Shown here: in pieces, positions 1 to 10,770 of the stretch
How positions within the stretch are numbered: the first letter of the stretch is position 1
How the letters are laid out: every line of letters starts with the position of its first letter
Source: Curtobacterium sp. VKM Ac-1393
Lineage (GTDB): Bacteria > Actinomycetota > Actinomycetes > Actinomycetales > Microbacteriaceae
Reading direction: 5' to 3'
Assembly (NCBI RefSeq): GCF_015350995.1
Contig: NZ_JADKRW010000002.1
Location: 186,001 to 250,000, forward strand
Length of the DNA: 64,000 nt
Notes under the pieces: model-generated
The model's input: only the letters and a program-made list of their open reading frames with translations
What the model was told of the DNA's origin: nothing
The model's database searches: none
Translations under genes and position numbers: made by a program

Positions 1-1
1 T

Positions 2-589
2 CTGGCCGAGACCGCCACCGGACGGTCGCTCGTCTACCTGTACGTGCCGGAGCTGGACTCGATCGGGCACAAGTCCGGGTGGCAGTCCGACCGGTGGACG
101 GCGACGCTCGAGCTGCTCGACGGCGAACTCGCCCGCCTCGACGCCCGCGGCGCTGCGGACGTCGGGATCCTGGTGACCGCGGACCACGGCGTGCTCGACG
201 TGCCGGACCACGCGAACATCGCCGTCGACCCACTGCTGCTGACGGACGTCGTCGGGGTGGCGGGCGACCCTCGGTGCCGGCAGTTCACGGTCGCACCGGG
301 CACGGACGTGCGCGGGCTGGTCGGGGCGTTCCGCGCGCGCTACGGCAAGAAGGCGTACGTCGCCAGCCGTGACGAGGCGATCGCCGCCGGGTGGTTCGGC
401 GTGGTGTCACCGCAGGTGGTCCCGCGCATCGGCGACGTCATCGTCGTGGCGCGCGGGTCGTGGGCGTTCAACGACGACCGGGCACTCCGTGACGGCGAGG
501 TGCCGAAGCGCATGATCGGCCAGCACGGCGCGATGACGGACGAGGAGACCATCGTGCCGCTGCGGCTCGCCGGCGCGTTCGCGCACTAG
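2..589 (+). CDS. Alkaline phosphatase family / nucleotide pyrophosphatase, C-terminal part
   Basis: The reading frame is open from the first bases of the window and ends at TAG 587-589, so the N-terminus lies outside. The visible part (about 195 residues) contains PELDSIGHKSG and TADHGVLDVP. These match the metal-binding Asp/His and ADHG motifs of the type I phosphodiesterase/nucleotide pyrophosphatase branch of the alkaline phosphatase superfamily, which hydrolyses phosphodiester or pyrophosphate bonds at a two-metal site. The substrate cannot be told from this fragment. It converges on sepH with only 21 bp between the stops. The missing N-terminus should carry the nucleophile Thr/Ser. Confidence 0.85.
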   Translation: MAETATGRSLVYLYVPELDSIGHKSGWQSDRWTATLELLDGELARLDARGAADVGILVTADHGVLDVPDHANIAVDPLLLTDVVGVAGDPRCRQFTVAPGTDVRGLVGAFRARYGKKAYVASRDEAIAAGWFGVVSPQVVPRIGDVIVVARGSWAFNDDRALRDGEVPKRMIGQHGAMTDEETIVPLRLAGAFAH

Positions 590-610
590 CGAGCTGTCCG
601 AGCGGTCGGC

Positions 611-1642
611 TCAGGCCGGGTCCTCCGGGCGGGTGCCGAAGACGATCTCGTCCCAGCTCGGCATCGACCGGCGGTTGCGCTTCTTGCGCTCCGAGCGCCC
701 CTCGGCCTCCGGTGCGGATGCCGGGCGGTCGTCGGCCGACTGCGGAGCGGTGTCGCCGTCCGGTCCGTCCTCGAAGCCCTGCAGCGGGATGTCCACGACG
801 CTGATCGAGGTGCCGCGGGCGGGTTCGTCGCGCTGCTCGCCGAATGACGCCGCCTCGCGCTCCCCTCGGCGACGACGGAGGGCCTCGAGCAGGTCGGCGG
901 TCTCGTTGCCCGGAGCACGTTCCTCGACGGCGGCCTGGCCGATGCGGGGCAGCGGTGCACGGAGGGGCGCGCGCTCGGAGACCTCGGGGTTCGTGACGGC
1001 GTCGTCGTGGTCGTCGACCCGGAAGGCGCCGGAGTCGAAGCGGGTGTCGTCGTCCGTCTGCGCGTACTCCACAGCACGCAGACGGGGTGCGATGCCCTCG
1101 TCCTCGGTGTGCGACAGGCGGTGGGCGTCGCCGTTGTCCGGCACGAGCGTCGCGGTCTTCGGGTCGAACCGCCACTGGGCGTCGTGCTCGACCTCGGCCG
1201 CCGTGTAGCGGACCCGGACCTGCCAGCCGCTCTCCGGGTGCTTCCACGAGCCCCAGCTGATCGCGGTGGCCTCGCCGGCCTCGAGCTTCGCGGTGATCGC
1301 CGCGCCGAACGTGTCGGGGGCCTCGTCGTCGACCGGGGTCACCGGGACGCGGTGCGAGGCGTCGAGCACGAACGCACGCTCGGCCAGCACCGGCCCCTCG
1401 AACCGGCGGACGTACTCGACGTCGACGTCGAGTGCGGCGGCGACCTCGGCTGCGTCGGCACCGCCACGGATGCGTGCCTGGACGTCCTTGGGGGAGACGC
1501 GCTTCTGCGGACCGGAGTCGGGGTTGGCCTGTCGGACCTGCCCCGGCAGCGCGGACGTGACGGGCAACCGGAACTCGGTACCGCCGTCGGTGGCCAGGAG
1601 GATCGCGCCTGCCTCGACTCCGATGACTCTCACGTCTTGCAT
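611..1642 (-). CDS. sepH: Septation protein SepH (DUF3071)
   Basis: 343-residue protein starting MQDVRVIGVEAG and matching the actinobacterial SepH family, which binds FtsZ and supports Z-ring assembly during septation. The N-terminal region has the family pattern of a short beta-rich segment followed by a helix-turn-helix-like stretch (SPKDVQARIRGGADAAEVAA, about residues 50-69). A conserved block around residues 130-145 contains AISWGSWKHPE. The C-terminal half is charged, proline- and arginine-rich and ends EIVFGTRPEDPA, as expected for a disordered FtsZ-interacting tail. A Shine-Dalgarno-like GGGAAGG lies about 8 nt before the ATG. Its neighbour is a divergent DUF4193 gene. Confidence 0.9.
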   Translation of the reverse strand: MQDVRVIGVEAGAILLATDGGTEFRLPVTSALPGQVRQANPDSGPQKRVSPKDVQARIRGGADAAEVAAALDVDVEYVRRFEGPVLAERAFVLDASHRVPVTPVDDEAPDTFGAAITAKLEAGEATAISWGSWKHPESGWQVRVRYTAAEVEHDAQWRFDPKTATLVPDNGDAHRLSHTEDEGIAPRLRAVEYAQTDDDTRFDSGAFRVDDHDDAVTNPEVSERAPLRAPLPRIGQAAVEERAPGNETADLLEALRRRRGEREAASFGEQRDEPARGTSISVVDIPLQGFEDGPDGDTAPQSADDRPASAPEAEGRSERKKRNRRSMPSWDEIVFGTRPEDPA

Positions 1643-1826
1643 GGTCCAGCCTTCCCAGCGTCACGTACGGTCGTGCGTCGTACCCCGTGAGTATGCAGTG
1701 ATCGCCGGCGGTTTCGACGGAGGCACACGGGCGTGCCGCGGAGTCCGTCCCGGGCGAGAACGGCTGTCGGGAATGTCCCGATCGGGTCACGGGTTGCAGC
1801 GCCGTGACGACCCGCCGTAGATCTCG

Positions 1827-1856
1827 GTTTGCACTCTGGCGGGACGTCGTGCAAAC
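1827..1856. promoter_or_regulatory. Operator-like dyad between sepH and the DUF4193 gene
   Basis: Perfect 8-bp arms GTTTGCAC (1827-1834) and GTGCAAAC (1849-1856) are separated by 14 bp inside the 266-bp divergent intergenic region. The arrangement suggests a regulator site affecting one or both genes, but I cannot assign a regulator. Confidence 0.3.
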
Positions 1857-1908
1857 TGTCGCCGCCGATCACCCGGCGACGACCTCTCGATACGAGAAAT
1901 GGATGGGC

Positions 1909-2208
1909 ATGGCCACCGATTACGACGCCCCCCGGAAGACCGATGACAACTCCGATTCGGAGTCGATCGAGGCCCTCAAGGAGCGCGTTCCTGACAAGAT
2001 GTCGGGGGTCGTCGACGATGATTCGGACAACCCCGGCAGCTTCGAACTCGCCGGGCAGGACCTGAGCGACGTCGACCTCGACGTCGTGGTGCTGCCCCCG
2101 CAGGTCGATGAGTTCACCTGCGTCGAGTGCTTCCTCGTGAAGCACCGCTCCCAGCTCGACCACGAGTCGAAACTCGGGCCGGTCTGCATGGAGTGTGCCT
2201 CGCTCTAG
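1909..2208 (+). CDS. DUF4193 domain protein, small zinc-ribbon-like
   Basis: A 99-residue acidic protein that begins MATDYDAPRKTDD, the usual start of the actinobacterial DUF4193 family; ATG 1903 is an in-frame alternative two codons earlier. The N-terminal half is rich in Asp and Ser. The C-terminus has two CxxC pairs (TCVECF and VCMEC) about 22 residues apart, a likely zinc ribbon. Members are conserved across actinobacteria without a firm function. It stands alone between divergent sepH and a strong palindromic terminator. Confidence 0.85.
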   Translation: MATDYDAPRKTDDNSDSESIEALKERVPDKMSGVVDDDSDNPGSFELAGQDLSDVDLDVVVLPPQVDEFTCVECFLVKHRSQLDHESKLGPVCMECASL

Positions 2209-2221
2209 ACGCACCGATCAC

Positions 2222-2257
2222 CGAAGGCCCCGCATCCTGCAGGATGCGGGGCCTTCG
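2222..2257. terminator. Bidirectional terminator hairpin
   Basis: A perfect 36-bp palindrome (18-bp arms beginning CGAAGGCCCCGCATCCTG) starts 13 bp after the DUF4193 stop and lies before the end of the convergent DUF3093 gene. It can fold on either strand, which suits termination of both transcripts. Confidence 0.8.
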
Positions 2258-2329
2258 TCGTGCGCGGGGCCTTCGACGTGCGCAGCGGGGCGGACGCGCC
2301 ACGGGCCTCCCGGCCGCCCGCAGGGTCCG

Positions 2330-2761
2330 TCAGGACCGCAGCGCCTCGACGACCTTGGTGGGCTGCCGGACGCTGACCAGCCAGTAGGGGGTCGGGTCGG
2401 CATCGTCGCGGACCTCGACCTTGACGACCCCGCGGACGTACCCGCGGAAGAGCGTCCAGGCGCGCGCGTCGAGCTTCGGCCCGCGCTGCGTGGTCGCCTC
2501 GGCGCCCTCGAACGCCTCGACGCTGCCGACGAGTGCGCGGGGGAGGTGCGCCTTGCCGGCGCGGAACTCGCTGTCCGTGACCTCGATGGTGGGTGCGAGT
2601 GCCCACAGGAGCACGAGCACGCCGAGCTCCATGCCGATCGCGACGAGCACACCGGCGAGCACGCTGATGGGCAGGAACACGAGCAGGGTGGCGGGGATGA
2701 CGAGCGCCGTCGCCAGGTACAGGGCGGGCGGGGCCCAGAGTCGTTCGCGGTACAGGGTCAC
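2330..2761 (-). CDS. DUF3093 domain membrane protein
   Basis: 143-residue protein read from GTG at 2761 (TLYRERLWAPPALYL). It has two adjacent hydrophobic segments (about residues 10-30 and 32-52) followed by a soluble domain containing RAGKAHLPRALVGSVEAFEG and ending KVVEALRS. This is the layout of DUF3093, a small two-helix actinobacterial membrane protein of unknown role that is often found beside dut. The start is chosen because the conserved YRERLW sequence follows at once; no clear ribosome binding site is visible. It is divergent from dut with a 66-bp gap. Confidence 0.85.
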   Translation of the reverse strand: MTLYRERLWAPPALYLATALVIPATLLVFLPISVLAGVLVAIGMELGVLVLLWALAPTIEVTDSEFRAGKAHLPRALVGSVEAFEGAEATTQRGPKLDARAWTLFRGYVRGVVKVEVRDDADPTPYWLVSVRQPTKVVEALRS

Positions 2762-2815
2762 GAGTCCATTCGACCACGACTCGGGGGAGGTCACGGTCGG
2801 GTCACGTCTCTGCAC

Positions 2816-2821
2816 TACCCT
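2816..2821 (+). promoter_or_regulatory. Minus-10 hexamer of dut, probably a leaderless start
   Basis: TACCCT fits the TANNNT pattern of actinobacterial minus-10 boxes. It is followed by exactly 6 bp and then the GTG start of dut, with no Shine-Dalgarno sequence, so transcription would begin at the start codon. Confidence 0.5.
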
Positions 2822-2827
2822 CGACAC

Positions 2828-3334
2828 GTGACCGAACCAGTCGACGTCCTCTGGACCGGGGAGAACACCCCCGGACACGCCCACCCCGGCGACGCCGGTG
2901 CCGATCTCGTCTCGACCGAGGCCTTCGTGCTGCAGCCGGGCGAGCGACACCTGGCCGGCACGGGCCTGCGGATCGCGCTCCCCGAGGGCTACGCCGCGTT
3001 CGTGGTCCCGCGCAGCGGCCTGGCCGCCAAGCACGGCATCACGATCGTCAACAGCCCGGGCACGGTCGACTCCGGGTACCGCGGCGAGATCAAGGTCTCG
3101 CTGCTCAACACCGACCGGTCCGAGCCGTACGAGGTGCACGTGGGCGACCGCATCGCGCAGCTGATCGTCATGCCCGTGCCGCGGGTGACGTTCTCGCGCG
3201 TCGACGAGCTCCCCGACAGCGTCCGAGGCCAGGGTGGCTTCGGCTCGTCGGGCTACGGTTCGTCGGGCTACGGTGACCGGAGCGGCGCCGTGACCGGTCC
3301 CGCCGATGATGTTCAGGAAGGAACGCACGCATGA
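2828..3334 (+). CDS. dut: Deoxyuridine 5'-triphosphate nucleotidohydrolase (dUTPase)
   Basis: 168-residue trimeric-type dUTPase that hydrolyses dUTP to dUMP and pyrophosphate, keeping uracil out of DNA and feeding dTMP synthesis. The five family motifs are visible in order: HPGDAGADL, PRSGLAAKHG, VNSPGTVDSGYRGE, GDRIAQLIV and the C-terminal RGQGGFGSSGYG. After the last motif the tail repeats GSSGYG and continues about 20 residues, slightly longer than usual. The GTG start at 2828 fits both the family N-terminus and a leaderless promoter. It is coupled to the next gene by an ATGA overlap at 3331-3334, inside a dut-DUF3710-DUF3159 set. Confidence 0.96.
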   Translation: MTEPVDVLWTGENTPGHAHPGDAGADLVSTEAFVLQPGERHLAGTGLRIALPEGYAAFVVPRSGLAAKHGITIVNSPGTVDSGYRGEIKVSLLNTDRSEPYEVHVGDRIAQLIVMPVPRVTFSRVDELPDSVRGQGGFGSSGYGSSGYGDRSGAVTGPADDVQEGTHA

Positions 3335-4068
3335 AGTTCGGTCGACGCAAGCGTGACGAGGGCGAGGTGACCGAGGTCGAGGTGGCCGAGGCCGTCGCCG
3401 ACGAGGTCGAGATCGCGGACACGACCCCCGAGGTCGACATCGCGACGGACGCCGACGCGGACCTCGACGAGGTCGACGGGGTCGCCCCGACGGACAAGTC
3501 CGCGCCGGAGGACCGTGCGGAGAACGGCCCGCACGACGAGACCGAGGCGAACCTGGTCCGCCCGTACGTCGACCTGGGCGGCGTGAAGGTCCTTCCGCGC
3601 GAGGGGCTGCACCTGCGCCTCGAGGTCGAGGAGGGCTCGCAGCGCGTCGTCGCGGTCGGGCTCGACTACGACGACTCCACGCTGCAGGTCCAGCCGTTCG
3701 CCGCACCGCGGTCGACCGGACTGTGGCACGAGATCCGCGCGCAGATCGCCGAGCAGATCGAGCGCCAGGGCGGTGTCGTGACCGAGGTCGACGGCCCGTT
3801 CGGCCCCGAGCTCCGCGCATCCGTTCCGGTCGCGGTCGACGGGGACGGCGGCGCGGCTGGCGTCCGTCCGGCCCGCTTCGTCGGCGTCGACGGCCCCCGG
3901 TGGTTCCTGCGCGGCGTGATCGCCGGCAAGGCCGCCGAGCAGCCGGACGACGCCAGCGAGATCGAGGAGCTGTTCCGCAGCGTCGTCGTCGTGCGCGGCA
4001 CGACGCCGATGCCGCCGCGCGACCTCATCCCGCTGCACATGCCGAAGTCGACGCAGACCGCGATCTGA
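3331..4068 (+). CDS. DUF3710 domain protein
   Basis: 245-residue soluble protein beginning MKFGRRKRDEG. It has an acidic, low-complexity stretch (about residues 10-70) followed by the conserved DUF3710 body with VLPREGLHLRLEVEE, GLWHEIRAQIAEQI and FVGVDGPRWFLRGVIAGKAA. The family is widespread in actinobacteria beside dut, but its function is not established. The start overlaps the dut stop and is preceded by AGGAAGGA, so the pair is translationally coupled. In related genomes a small OB-fold protein often sits between DUF3710 and DUF3159; it is absent here. Confidence 0.9.
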   Translation: MKFGRRKRDEGEVTEVEVAEAVADEVEIADTTPEVDIATDADADLDEVDGVAPTDKSAPEDRAENGPHDETEANLVRPYVDLGGVKVLPREGLHLRLEVEEGSQRVVAVGLDYDDSTLQVQPFAAPRSTGLWHEIRAQIAEQIERQGGVVTEVDGPFGPELRASVPVAVDGDGGAAGVRPARFVGVDGPRWFLRGVIAGKAAEQPDDASEIEELFRSVVVVRGTTPMPPRDLIPLHMPKSTQTAI

Positions 4069-4114
4069 CCAGCGGCCGCCTGACGACCTGACGACCGACC
4101 TGCCTGGAGGCACG

Positions 4115-4906
4115 GTGCCGGAACACGACGACACCCACCGACCCGAGACGGCCGGGTCCGAAGCCGTGCCCGCGTCCGCTGGGATCCCTGACGCTGCGTC
4201 GGCTGCGCCGTCGTTCTCGGCGCAGTTCCGCGACGCGGTGCAGAACGCGGGCATCGCCCGCGTCGCCCCTGGCGAGGCGCCCTCCGGGCGCGCGCTGCTC
4301 GGCGCGGTCGGCGGCATCCGCGGACTCGCCGAGTCGGTGCTGCCCGGGTTCGCGTTCCTGGTCGTCTACGCGATCACGAAGGAGCTCGTGCCGAGCGTCG
4401 TGATCCCGGTCGTCGTCGGACTGGTGTTCGTCGTGCTCCGTCTGGTGCAGCGACAGTCGCTGACGATGTCCTTCGCGGGCATCCTCGGCGTCGCGGTGTC
4501 GGCCGGTCTTGCCCTCATCACCGGACGCGCCGAGAGCAACTTCATCCCGGGGATCATCATCAACTCGGTGTGGTTGGTCGGGCTGCTGGTGTCGCTGGCC
4601 GTCCGCTGGCCGCTCATCGGCCTGGTGGTCGGGTTCCTGCTGCCGGCCAACGAGGACGGCTCGCACGTCGACTGGCGTGCCGACCCGGTCAAGCGCCGGG
4701 TGCTCACGGTCGCGACGTGGATCTGGGTCGGGCTCTTCGCGCTCCGCCTGGCCGTCGAGGTGCCGCTCTACCTGACCGCACAGGTCGAACTGCTCGCCGG
4801 GCTCAAGCTGATCCTCGGCGTCCCGCTGTACGCAGCAGTGCTCTGGGTCACCTGGCTGCTGGTCCGCACGGTGTTCGTGCGGAAGGACGACGCCGCCACG
4901 GTGTAG
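4115..4906 (+). CDS. DUF3159 domain integral membrane protein
   Basis: 263-residue protein from GTG 4115, with CTGGAGG 4-5 nt upstream. The first 65 residues are polar. The rest forms about five to six membrane segments, including FAFLVVYAITKEL, VVIPVVVGLVFVVL, IIINSVWLVGLLVSLAV and LILGVPLYAAVLWVTWLLV. DUF3159 proteins are actinobacterial membrane proteins without a proven function. It lies 46 bp downstream of the DUF3710 gene and is probably the last gene of that operon. Confidence 0.88.
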   Translation: MPEHDDTHRPETAGSEAVPASAGIPDAASAAPSFSAQFRDAVQNAGIARVAPGEAPSGRALLGAVGGIRGLAESVLPGFAFLVVYAITKELVPSVVIPVVVGLVFVVLRLVQRQSLTMSFAGILGVAVSAGLALITGRAESNFIPGIIINSVWLVGLLVSLAVRWPLIGLVVGFLLPANEDGSHVDWRADPVKRRVLTVATWIWVGLFALRLAVEVPLYLTAQVELLAGLKLILGVPLYAAVLWVTWLLVRTVFVRKDDAATV

Positions 4907-4909
4907 AGT

Positions 4910-4927
4910 TGTCTCGACATCGAGACA
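4910..4927. promoter_or_regulatory. Palindromic operator upstream of aconitase
   Basis: TGTCTCGA-CA-TCGAGACA is a perfect dyad (8-bp arms, 2-bp centre) that begins 4 bp after the DUF3159 stop and lies 108 bp before the aconitase start. Its symmetry and place suggest a dimeric regulator of acnA. About 30 bp downstream, 4959-4971 reads TTAGGTTTGCCTT, which resembles one half of a DtxR/IdeR iron box, but the second half is not convincing. Confidence 0.5.
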
Positions 4928-5035
4928 TTTTCTCGTGCGGCGCTCTGACGTCGGCGGGATTAGGTTTGCCTTGCTGGTGGGACGGTCCACGGCCCGCGAA
5001 GATGAGGGCAAACCGATCAGTAGGGAGGCGGCACG

Positions 5036-7852
<2,817 letters not shown>

Positions 7853-7869
7853 CGCGACCCGGATACTGC

Positions 7870-7905
7870 CTGGAGGCGCGGTACCAGCTGGCACCGCGCC
7901 TCCAG
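7870..7905 (+). terminator. Terminator hairpin after acnA
   Basis: 13-bp perfect arms CTGGAGGCGCGGT and ACCGCGCCTCCAG flank a 10-nt loop containing CCAGCTGG, 18 bp after the acnA stop. It is one of six hairpins in the window built on a GGAGGC stem at gene ends. Confidence 0.75.
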
Positions 7906-7926
7906 TCCGTTCTGTCCCCACGCGCA

Positions 7927-7932
7927 TAGAGT
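7927..7932 (+). promoter_or_regulatory. Candidate minus-10 box of dxs
   Basis: TAGAGT fits the TANNNT pattern and lies 29 bp before the dxs GTG, downstream of the acnA terminator. No clear minus-35 element is visible. Confidence 0.35.
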
Positions 7933-7961
7933 GGGCCGACAGCCCCACGAAAGGAGCGCCC

Positions 7962-9893
7962 GTGAGCCTGCTCAGCAGCATCACGTCGCCGCGCGACCTG
8001 AAGCGTCTCTCCGACGCGCAGATGACCGAACTCGCCGCCGAGATCCGACGGTTCCTGGTGGCCGAGGTCGCGAAGACCGGCGGGCACCTCGGGCCGAACC
8101 TCGGGGTCGTGGAGCTGACGCTCGCGATGCACCGGGTCTTCGACTCGCCGAGCGATCCGTTTGTGTTCGACACCGGGCACCAGTCGTACGTGCACAAGCT
8201 CGTCACCGGGCGGCAGGACTTCTCGAAGCTGCGCGAGCGGGGCGGGATCGCGGGGTACCCGCAGCGCAGCGAGTCCGAGCACGACATCGTCGAGTCCTCG
8301 CACGCGTCGTCGTCGTTGTCGTGGGCCGACGGGATCTCCCGCGCGTTCGGGCAGACCGGGCAGACCGACCGCACCGTCGTCGCCGTGGTCGGTGATGGCG
8401 CGCTCACCGGCGGGATGACGTGGGAGGCGCTCAACAACATCTCGGACGACAACGACCGTCGACTCGTCATCGTCGTCAACGACAACGGCCGGTCCTACGC
8501 GCCGACGATCGGTGGCATGGCGCGGTTCCTCAGCTCGATGCGGACCCGCCGCGAGTACCGGGCGCTGTACGAGACCTCCCGGGCGGTGGCCGATCGGTTC
8601 GGTGCCCCCGGGCGAGCGGTGTACCGCGGGATGCGCGGGGGGCTGCACGGGTTCCTGTCGCGCTTCACGAACAACGAGGCGCTGTACTCGAACCTCGACA
8701 TCAAGTACATCGGGCCGGTCAACGGACACGACCAGCGGGCGATGGAAGCGGCGCTCCGGCAGGCGAAGGCCTACGGCGCCCCGACGATCGTGCACGCGAT
8801 CACCGAGAAGGGGCACGGCTTCGAGCCCGCCCTGCGTGACCAGGCCGACCAGTTCCACGCGGTCGGGCACATCGACCCGGAGACGGGGGAGTCGCTCGAC
8901 GCCGCCTCGGGACCGTCGTGGACCTCGGTGTTCGCGTCGACCCTGGCTTCTGTCGGCGATTCGGACCCCCGTGTCGTCGCGATCACGGCTGCGATGCTCC
9001 GGCCGACCGGACTGCATCTGTTCCAGGAGCAGCACCCCGACCGCGTGTACGACGTCGGCATCGCCGAGCAGCACGCCGTGACGACCGCCGCCGGCCTCGC
9101 GTACGGCGGCCTGCACCCGGTCGTGGCGCTCTACGCGACGTTCCTGAACCGGGCGTTCGACCAGGTGCTGATGGACGTCGCCCTGCACCGGGCCGGCGTG
9201 ACGTTCGTGCTCGACCGTGCCGGAATCACCGGGCCGGACGGGCCGTCGCACCACGGCATGTGGGACCTCGCACTGCTGCAGGTCGTGCCCGGCATCCGGA
9301 TCGCGGCACCCCGTGACGCGGTGACCCTGCGCGAGGAGTTCCGCGAGGCGATCGCCGTCGACGACGCCCCCACCGTGCTGCGGTGGTCGAAGGGCCAGGT
9401 CGGACCGGACATCCCCGCGGTTCGTCGTCTCGCCGACGGGGTGGACGTGCTGCACGCCGCTGCGGACGGCGTCGAGGACGTGCTGTTCGTGGCCGTCGGG
9501 TCGATGGTGCCGACGGCTCTCGAAGCCGCGGCGCTGCTCGAGGCGCAGGGCATCGGCGTCACCGTCGTCGACCCGCGCTGGGTGGTCCCGATCCCGGGCT
9601 CGCTCATCGAGCTGTCGCGCACGCACCGCCTGGTCATCACGATCGAGGACGGCGTGCGGGTCGGCGGCGTCGGCACGCGGCTCCGTCAGGACCTGCGGGC
9701 CGCCGGGGTCGACACGGGCGTGAACGAGCTGGGGTTGCCCGATGAGTTCATCGACCACGCGACCCGGTCCCAGATCCTCGCCGACGTGGGGCTGACCGCG
9801 CAGGCGATCGCCCGCGACGTCATCGACCAGGTCGTGGGGACGAAGTTGCCGCAGGCGAAGCCCGCCCGGTCGCGGGAGTCTGCGGACCGCTAG
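7962..9893 (+). CDS. dxs: 1-deoxy-D-xylulose-5-phosphate synthase
   Basis: 643-residue thiamine-diphosphate enzyme that condenses pyruvate and glyceraldehyde 3-phosphate in the first step of the MEP isoprenoid pathway. The N-terminal domain has FDTGHQSYVHKLVTGR and the ThDP/Mg motif GDGALTGGMTWEALNN. The middle domain has the catalytic DVGIAEQHAVT, and the C-terminal transketolase-like domain closes the protein. GTG 7962 is chosen because AAAGGAGC lies 4 nt upstream and the product begins with the family's MSLLSSITSPRDLK. The frame stays open upstream, but that sequence overlaps the acnA end and its terminator. It appears monocistronic. Confidence 0.96.
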   Translation: MSLLSSITSPRDLKRLSDAQMTELAAEIRRFLVAEVAKTGGHLGPNLGVVELTLAMHRVFDSPSDPFVFDTGHQSYVHKLVTGRQDFSKLRERGGIAGYPQRSESEHDIVESSHASSSLSWADGISRAFGQTGQTDRTVVAVVGDGALTGGMTWEALNNISDDNDRRLVIVVNDNGRSYAPTIGGMARFLSSMRTRREYRALYETSRAVADRFGAPGRAVYRGMRGGLHGFLSRFTNNEALYSNLDIKYIGPVNGHDQRAMEAALRQAKAYGAPTIVHAITEKGHGFEPALRDQADQFHAVGHIDPETGESLDAASGPSWTSVFASTLASVGDSDPRVVAITAAMLRPTGLHLFQEQHPDRVYDVGIAEQHAVTTAAGLAYGGLHPVVALYATFLNRAFDQVLMDVALHRAGVTFVLDRAGITGPDGPSHHGMWDLALLQVVPGIRIAAPRDAVTLREEFREAIAVDDAPTVLRWSKGQVGPDIPAVRRLADGVDVLHAAADGVEDVLFVAVGSMVPTALEAAALLEAQGIGVTVVDPRWVVPIPGSLIELSRTHRLVITIEDGVRVGGVGTRLRQDLRAAGVDTGVNELGLPDEFIDHATRSQILADVGLTAQAIARDVIDQVVGTKLPQAKPARSRESADR

Positions 9894-9904
9894 GCGGGTC
9901 GTGC

Positions 9905-9966
9905 GGAACCAGGTTCCGGACACTGCACCACGTTTCTCCGCGGTGCTGTGTCCGGAACGTGGTTCC
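9905..9966. repeat. Imperfect inverted repeat made of two small dyads
   Basis: Arms 9905-9923 and 9948-9966 (19 bp) are reverse complements except at one position. Each arm is itself a dyad: GGAACCAGGTTCC and GGAACGTGGTTCC. The element starts 11 bp after dxs and ends 62 bp before the next gene, so it may be the dxs terminator, a pair of operators for the lipoprotein gene, or both. Confidence 0.6.
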
Positions 9967-10028
9967 AGCGGAAGGCCATCCATGCCGGCAGGGGCATGTC
10001 CCTCGGGAACGTCTGGCAGGATCGCCGC

Positions 10029-10763
10029 ATGCGACGGGGGTTCAGGACAACGGTGGTGGGGTTCGCACTCGCCGTGGTGGCGTTGACTTCGGGGTGTGCG
10101 GCGATGAACGACGGCACGGTCACGCCGGAGCTCGGTGCCGATGTCCGGATCGGCGCCAGACAGACGATGCACCGTGTGGTCGACTGGGAGGGCACCGTCG
10201 CAGTCCACCGGGTCGATGCCACCTGGACCGACTCGTGCGGCCACGCGAGCAACTCCGGGTTCTTCCAGCCCGCTTCGGGCACGACGTGTCGGATCGACGC
10301 CGGAGCGGTCTACACGATCGACGGTGCGACCACACCGGTCGACGCGGTGCGCATCGTCGGTCCGGCGCTGCGCTCCGGGGGCCTGACCGACGAGGACCTC
10401 GTGGCACAGGCGATCCAGCCGGACGGATCGACACCGTACTTGGTCGACATCGGCGGGCAGCAGTCGATTGCCCTCGGCAACGACCTCGGGCAGGACCGGT
10501 TCGCCGTCGTCCGGGTCCGGGGTTGGGACGGGTCACTCGGTCTCTGGCAGTCGGAGGGGGCGTCCGTCGTGCAGTCCGCACCGGGTCTCGGTGTCGATCG
10601 ACGCGATGACGCCGTCCGAGCGAGCGGGGCGGACTACGTGCTCGTCGTGACGCACAGCGCCGCGTACTTCACGTCGTACGACAACGAGCCGCCCGCGCCG
10701 CCGGCACCGCGGCCGTCGGTCCCGCCGTGCTTCAGCGGCAGCAGCGACTGCGTCGGCGGGTGA
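10029..10763 (+). CDS. Putative secreted lipoprotein, unknown function
   Basis: 244-residue protein. Start ATG 10029 gives a short charged N-terminus (MRRGFR), a hydrophobic core and the lipobox-like ALTSGC, so it is probably exported and lipid-anchored at Cys-25. The mature part has several Cys residues (SCGHASN, GTTCRIDAG and CFSGSSDC near the end) and a proline-rich stretch PPAPPAPRP, but no catalytic motif that I recognise. Upstream in-frame ATGs would place a long tail before the signal peptide and are unlikely. CAGGAT-N6-ATG before the start may be a leaderless promoter. The function is unknown. Confidence 0.65.
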   Translation: MRRGFRTTVVGFALAVVALTSGCAAMNDGTVTPELGADVRIGARQTMHRVVDWEGTVAVHRVDATWTDSCGHASNSGFFQPASGTTCRIDAGAVYTIDGATTPVDAVRIVGPALRSGGLTDEDLVAQAIQPDGSTPYLVDIGGQQSIALGNDLGQDRFAVVRVRGWDGSLGLWQSEGASVVQSAPGLGVDRRDDAVRASGADYVLVVTHSAAYFTSYDNEPPAPPAPRPSVPPCFSGSSDCVGG

Positions 10764-10770
10764 TGGCGGC

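Noticed and set aside
4959-4980. Complete DtxR/IdeR iron box upstream of acnA
   Set aside because: Only the left half (TTAGGTTTGCCT) fits; the right half lacks the expected AACCTAA.
9954-9966. LexA (SOS) box at GGAACGTGGTTCC
   Set aside because: The spacing between GAAC and GTTC is 3 bp; the actinobacterial SOS box needs 4.
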